NCBI GenBank assembly: GCA_037968495.1
Contig: JBBKVP010000006.1
Coordinates: forward strand, 1 to 18,794
Reading direction: 5' to 3'
Length of the DNA: 18,794 nt
Source of the DNA: Aestuarierythrobacter sp037968495
GTDB taxonomy: Bacteria; Pseudomonadota; Alphaproteobacteria; Sphingomonadales; Sphingomonadaceae
The notes under the pieces are model-generated. The model saw only the letters and a program-made list of their open reading frames with translations. It searched no databases and was not told the origin of the DNA. The stretch's first letter is position 1, and each line of letters starts with the position of its first letter. This document shows positions 15,370 to 18,794 of the stretch, in pieces. Made by a program: the position numbers and the translations under genes.

Positions 15370-15446
15370 GTCATCCCAGCGAACGCGTGGACCCAGAGCA
15401 ATCAAGCACCAAGCCGCCCTAGGTTCCCGCTTTCGCCGGAATGACA
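15369..15446. repeat. REP-like intergenic palindrome
   Basis: Two 27-nt arms (15369-15395 and 15420-15446) are imperfect inverse copies, matching at about three quarters of positions, around a 24-nt centre. The ends read GTCATCCC and GGAATGAC, the form of a dispersed palindromic repeat that I recall from sphingomonad genomes. Read on the minus strand it gives the false peptide MSFRRKREPRAAW. Confidence 0.75.
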
Positions 15447-15502
15447 CGAGGGACTAGGTGCAAAATACGCTCCGGCGTGCCGCGGCAGGTAGGCACCAGT
15501 GT

Positions 15503-15529
15503 TGTCCGCAAATGGGTGGAAAGCGGACA
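15503..15529. repeat. 7-bp inverted repeat near the P450 3' end
   Basis: TGTCCGC (15503-15509) and GCGGACA (15523-15529) are exact inverse copies with a 13-nt loop. It could form a hairpin in the P450 mRNA tail about 90 nt after the stop. A T-rich tract is absent on that strand. Confidence 0.45.
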
Positions 15530-15618
15530 CACGAGTTAGTCTGCTCCCTTGGCAATTATTGGGCCGACTGCGAATGCTCTGCTTGCTCCTCAGCCCGCGA
15601 AAGTCGGTCGCGCTATTT

Positions 15619-18600
15619 TTACCCTACCCACACGTCCAGCAAATAGCGTTCTTGCTCGATCATGCCCTCGATCCAGGTAGCCGCCTCATTCTGACTGCAA
15701 CCAGTCTTTTCGGCGTAGATGGAGGTTAGCGCCTTACGGACGTCAGGCTCCATTCGCGCTCCGTCGCCACATATGTATATCCGCGCGCCACCTTCAATGA
15801 GGCTCCAAACTTTGTCGGCTTTGTGCGCAATTAGGTCCTGCACGTAGGTGCGTGAGCCTTCTTGGCGCGAGAATGCAGTGTACACAGAGGCCACGCCGCG
15901 ATGGCCATAGTCCTCTAATTCATCGCGATAGAGGTAGTCGTGATCCGGCTGACGGCAACCGAAAAACAGCATCGCCTCGCCAAGCTTTGCGCCGCCCTGT
16001 TGAAGTTTGTCACGCTTCTGGAGGAAGCCCCGGAACGGCGCGATTCCAGTTCCTGGGCCAACCATAATGATTGGCTGGGCCGGATCATCGGGCAGGCGGA
16101 AGTTGGCGGTCGGTTCACGGACCACCGCTTGGAACTTATCGCCGGGCTTTAGTCCAGCGAGGTAGTTCGAACAGGTGCCTTTGAACTCGCCCTTACCGGA
16201 CAAAGCCGGTCCTCTGGTGACACCAACGGTGATTGAACAATGCCCTGCGTCGCTATCGGTTGCGTCATCGGGCGCAGATGAGATTGAATAATAGCGCGGG
16301 GTCAAAAACGGAATGAGTTCGAGGAACACTGCCAATGGAAGGTCGCAGGCTGGAAATTCCTCTAGAAGATCCAGCACTGACTTTCGCTTTTCCAGAACAT
16401 CGGTTGTGTAGGTGTCGCGTCCATTCTCCTGTGATGAATTGGCGAGAGCCTCAAGGGCGGATCGTGAATTTGGGCATTCCGAAAACCGAGCCAGCGCTGC
16501 GATGTCCCTGCGAGTCGCAACGGCCTGCAATTCGCCCGCCGTTTGGGCGAGATGGTGGACAGAGAACGTGCTGCCACTGGGGTACGGGCCGCGCATTTCA
16601 CTTCGGGAATCGATCCGGACATAGGTATCGGCTTCCAACTTGAAACACCTTAACAGGCGCTCGACAACGGCTTCATCATTGACCGGTACGACGCACAAAT
16701 GGTCGCCGGGTTGGTAGTCCATACCGATGGGTAATTTGACTTCGATGTGCCTTGTTGAGCGCCCCTCGTCCTTACTAATATCCTTAAGTTCGCTGTTGCT
16801 GATGACTTCGACTTCGCGCGCGCCTAGTCGATCAGCAACGGCATTAGCGGTGACGCTTTCGGTGATTTCGACCGAGTAAAGCGGCTCTGCAATCGCGTCA
16901 GAATTAATACTGAGGTCTAGGTCAAACTCATCGCCCAATTGCGGGATTAGTGCATCGAGCCATTCATGGAATTGCGTGTCGACATCTCCGCGTGCGTCCA
17001 ACTCTTCCCTATCGACGATCCGCGTCGCGCCCAGCGCCGATAGCGCTGCATCGATTTTACGCGGTACGATTTGAAAAGTGGCCGCCCAATCGCTGTTGCC
17101 GCACCCAAGGACGATGTAGTTGACGCCTTTGAGCTTTTTCGATTCTGGGTCGCTTTGCTCTAGCCAGTCGACGAACTTCGAAGCGTTGTCTGGCGGCATG
17201 CCATTATAGGATGAGCATGCGATGGCGACAGCGCCCTCGCTTGGAAGTTTGCCAACATAGGCATCAAGCTCAGCCAGCTTCACTTCAAAGCCGCTAAACT
17301 CAGCCTTTTGAGCCAACTCGCGCGCAAAGCTCTCGCTTGAACCCAAATTAGACCCGTACAGGACGAGCAGCGGAGTGCCATGACTGGGCACTGGCGCGGC
17401 GGAGTGAATATTTGCAACCGTCTCGTCAGACGCGACGCTCGCACCACCTCGTTCGACATCGTCCCGCAGCCGGGCCTTAATGAAGAACTCGTCGGGCTTG
17501 ATCGACAGCGTTTCCTTAATGTCGAGCTGATAGTCCGTGTGATCGAACAGATCGAACCGCTGCAAGATCATACCGAGCACAAGGATCGATTCCTGAATTG
17601 CAAATTGCCTGCCGATGCATGCACGTTGCCCATTGCCGAATGGCTTATAGGCGGCTGGGTCGCGGCTGGCCTCTGCTTCAGGCGCAAAGTGGTCGGGATT
17701 GAACTGATCGGGATTCTCTCCCCATATCGAGCTATCTCGATGGAGCGAGGGTATCAACACGGTTGTGAAAGTGCCCTTCGGGATCGCATATTTGCCCCCG
17801 ATGATTTCATCCTCGTAAGGTGCCAGCCCCAACGCGGGCGCAGTGGGCCACAGGCGCAATGCTTCGGACAAGATCGCGCGGATATAGGGCAGTCTGCCGA
17901 TTTCCGACAGCGTAGGAGTACGGTCGATATTGCGACCAAATACCTCGTCCACTTCGGCATAAGCGCGCGTCAATACATCGCGGTTCTTCAGCAGATAATA
18001 GAGCGTGAAGGACAACAGGCCCGACGTTGTCTCATGGCCAGCGATCAGAAATGTGTTGATCTGATAGCGAATGTTTTCGTCAGACAGACGCTCGCCAGTC
18101 ACCGCATCGCGGCCCGAAAGCATGAAATCGAGCAAATCCTTCGGGCTGTCGCTACCCTGATTGCGGCGTTCGAGAATAATCTCGTCGACCAGATTATTCA
18201 TATAGGCCGCATCCGCGCGAAGCTGCTTGATCTGTTCGCCTTTGAACAGTTTTTCGCCGGGTATCCCGCGCATGTTCAGTGTAGTGCCCAGCGTCCGGTT
18301 GAGTGCTTCGATGAAGGGGTGAAAGTCTTCGCGGTAAAAGGAATTGAACCGATAGCCGAACCCGCAGACACCAATAGTGTCGAGCGTGAGTCGGATCATA
18401 TCCTTGGGCACGTCGATCACATCGTCGGAGTTCAAACGTTCCCACTTTTTCATCAGCTGAGTAGCGATGTCAGTCATCATCGGCAGATAGCCGCCCATTG
18501 CCTTCTGACTGAATGACGGGAGCAGAATATTGTGCGCTTTTGACCAGTTGGGATCATCGGTGTTGCCGGTGAACAAGCCATCGCCAGCAATAAGTCGCAG

Positions 18601-18794
18601 TCGTTTGAGCGGTCCTCGGACGGTTTTGTCGAAGCGTTTCTCATCGCAAACTTCGGCAACGAGAGCGGCACCCGAAACCATAACTATGGACGTTCCCATC
18701 ATGTCGAGTTTGAAGATCGGCCCATATTTATCCGCAAGCTCCATGAGCGATTGGATCATGCGGGACGAGTCGACTGTAACGGCGTTACCGATCA
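15619..18794 (-). CDS. CYP102-type self-sufficient cytochrome P450/NADPH-P450 reductase (start beyond window)
   Basis: One chain joins a P450 to its reductase, as in P450 BM3. The frame stays open to the right edge. Residues before the ATG at 18759 (IGNAVTVDSSR) align with BM3, so that ATG is internal and about 15 codons are missing. Heme domain: FLIAGHETTSG (oxygen activation), EALRLWP (ExxR), FGNGQRACIG (heme Cys, codon 17619-17617). Flavodoxin domain: LYGSNLGSSES, SSYNGMPPDNA. FAD/NADPH domain: RYYSISSAP, GPGTGIAPFRGF, YICGDGARMEP, ending DVWVG. About 1058 residues are visible; BM3 has 1049. BM3 relatives hydroxylate fatty acids with NADPH. BM3 Phe87 is kept, but Arg47 and Tyr51 are replaced by Thr and Met, so the substrate may differ. 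Cytosolic; no neighbour suggests a pathway. Confidence 0.95.
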   Translation of the reverse strand, partial: IGNAVTVDSSRMIQSLMELADKYGPIFKLDMMGTSIVMVSGAALVAEVCDEKRFDKTVRGPLKRLRLIAGDGLFTGNTDDPNWSKAHNILLPSFSQKAMGGYLPMMTDIATQLMKKWERLNSDDVIDVPKDMIRLTLDTIGVCGFGYRFNSFYREDFHPFIEALNRTLGTTLNMRGIPGEKLFKGEQIKQLRADAAYMNNLVDEIILERRNQGSDSPKDLLDFMLSGRDAVTGERLSDENIRYQINTFLIAGHETTSGLLSFTLYYLLKNRDVLTRAYAEVDEVFGRNIDRTPTLSEIGRLPYIRAILSEALRLWPTAPALGLAPYEDEIIGGKYAIPKGTFTTVLIPSLHRDSSIWGENPDQFNPDHFAPEAEASRDPAAYKPFGNGQRACIGRQFAIQESILVLGMILQRFDLFDHTDYQLDIKETLSIKPDEFFIKARLRDDVERGGASVASDETVANIHSAAPVPSHGTPLLVLYGSNLGSSESFARELAQKAEFSGFEVKLAELDAYVGKLPSEGAVAIACSSYNGMPPDNASKFVDWLEQSDPESKKLKGVNYIVLGCGNSDWAATFQIVPRKIDAALSALGATRIVDREELDARGDVDTQFHEWLDALIPQLGDEFDLDLSINSDAIAEPLYSVEITESVTANAVADRLGAREVEVISNSELKDISKDEGRSTRHIEVKLPIGMDYQPGDHLCVVPVNDEAVVERLLRCFKLEADTYVRIDSRSEMRGPYPSGSTFSVHHLAQTAGELQAVATRRDIAALARFSECPNSRSALEALANSSQENGRDTYTTDVLEKRKSVLDLLEEFPACDLPLAVFLELIPFLTPRYYSISSAPDDATDSDAGHCSITVGVTRGPALSGKGEFKGTCSNYLAGLKPGDKFQAVVREPTANFRLPDDPAQPIIMVGPGTGIAPFRGFLQKRDKLQQGGAKLGEAMLFFGCRQPDHDYLYRDELEDYGHRGVASVYTAFSRQEGSRTYVQDLIAHKADKVWSLIEGGARIYICGDGARMEPDVRKALTSIYAEKTGCSQNEAATWIEGMIEQERYLLDVWVG

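Larger units (their letters stand above)
15101..15618. other. 518-nt noncoding stretch with several repeats
   Basis: No credible gene is seen between the flavoprotein stop and the P450 stop. In order it holds: a paired GTGACAC motif (15115-15130), an AT-rich stretch with a TATACT box (15185-15190) but no good -35, a short GC hairpin (CGCGCCA, loop GGA, TGGCGCG; 15260-15276), a 10-bp inverted repeat (15292-15301 with 15360-15369), a REP-like palindrome (15369-15446), and a 7-bp inverted repeat (15503-15529). The small open frames here are products of the palindrome. No T-rich terminator is clear for the P450 gene. Confidence 0.7.

Noticed and set aside
15184..15447. Minus-strand open frame starting MSFRRKREPRAAW
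   Set aside because: It is a translation of the REP-like palindrome, a common false gene call in such genomes.
18457..18759. ATG at 18759 as the start of the P450
   Set aside because: The frame stays open to the window edge and the residues before it align with the BM3 N-terminus, so the true start lies outside.

Overview
The window reads as chromosomal DNA of an alphaproteobacterium of the order Sphingomonadales, most likely an Erythrobacter/Altererythrobacter relative. This rests on four things: the gene order rpmF-plsX-fabH-ihfA-merR, a class I (archaeal-type) lysyl-tRNA synthetase, a soluble LOV-HWE histidine kinase of the type known from Erythrobacter, and a REP-like palindrome of the 'GTCATCCC...GGAATGAC' type. 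I see no tRNA, rRNA, CRISPR array, transposase, prophage or clear pseudogene.

Layout. 1-122 (-): start of a MAPEG-like membrane protein, cut by the window edge. 331-3328 (+): lipid and nucleoid cluster rpmF, plsX, fabH, then ihfA and a short MerR-type regulator. 3446-4879 (+): aldehyde dehydrogenase. 4882-8141 (-): a DinG/XPD-like Fe-S helicase, translationally coupled to a SixA-like histidine phosphatase. 8301-8852 (+): TM2-domain membrane protein. 8853-9132: noncoding, rich in palindromes. 9133-11876 (+): class I lysyl-tRNA synthetase followed closely by the LOV histidine kinase. 11873-12565 (-): prolyl-4-hydroxylase-like 2OG-Fe(II) oxygenase. 12658-13224 (+): cytochrome b561, closed by a strong intrinsic terminator at 13253-13290. 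13329-14315 (-): exported, extremely arginine-rich protein with a C-terminal RcnB-like domain. 14522-15100 (+): pyridoxamine-phosphate-oxidase-like flavoprotein. 15101-15618: 518 nt of noncoding DNA with repeats. 15619 to the right edge (-): CYP102-type P450-reductase fusion, lacking only its first codons.

How the genes work together. PlsX and FabH feed phospholipid and fatty-acid synthesis, and rpmF upstream is the usual link to ribosome synthesis. IHF-alpha and the MerR protein form a second small unit. The helicase-phosphatase pair and the lysK-LOV kinase pair look co-transcribed by spacing, but no functional link is evident. The rest are single genes.

No multi-gene system that I would call new is visible. 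The points most worth a second look are the CYP102 protein, which has lost the two residues that hold the fatty-acid carboxylate in P450 BM3; the LOV kinase with no response regulator nearby; the arginine-rich RcnB-like protein; a paired GTGACAC motif in two intergenic regions; and the palindrome-rich noncoding stretches.
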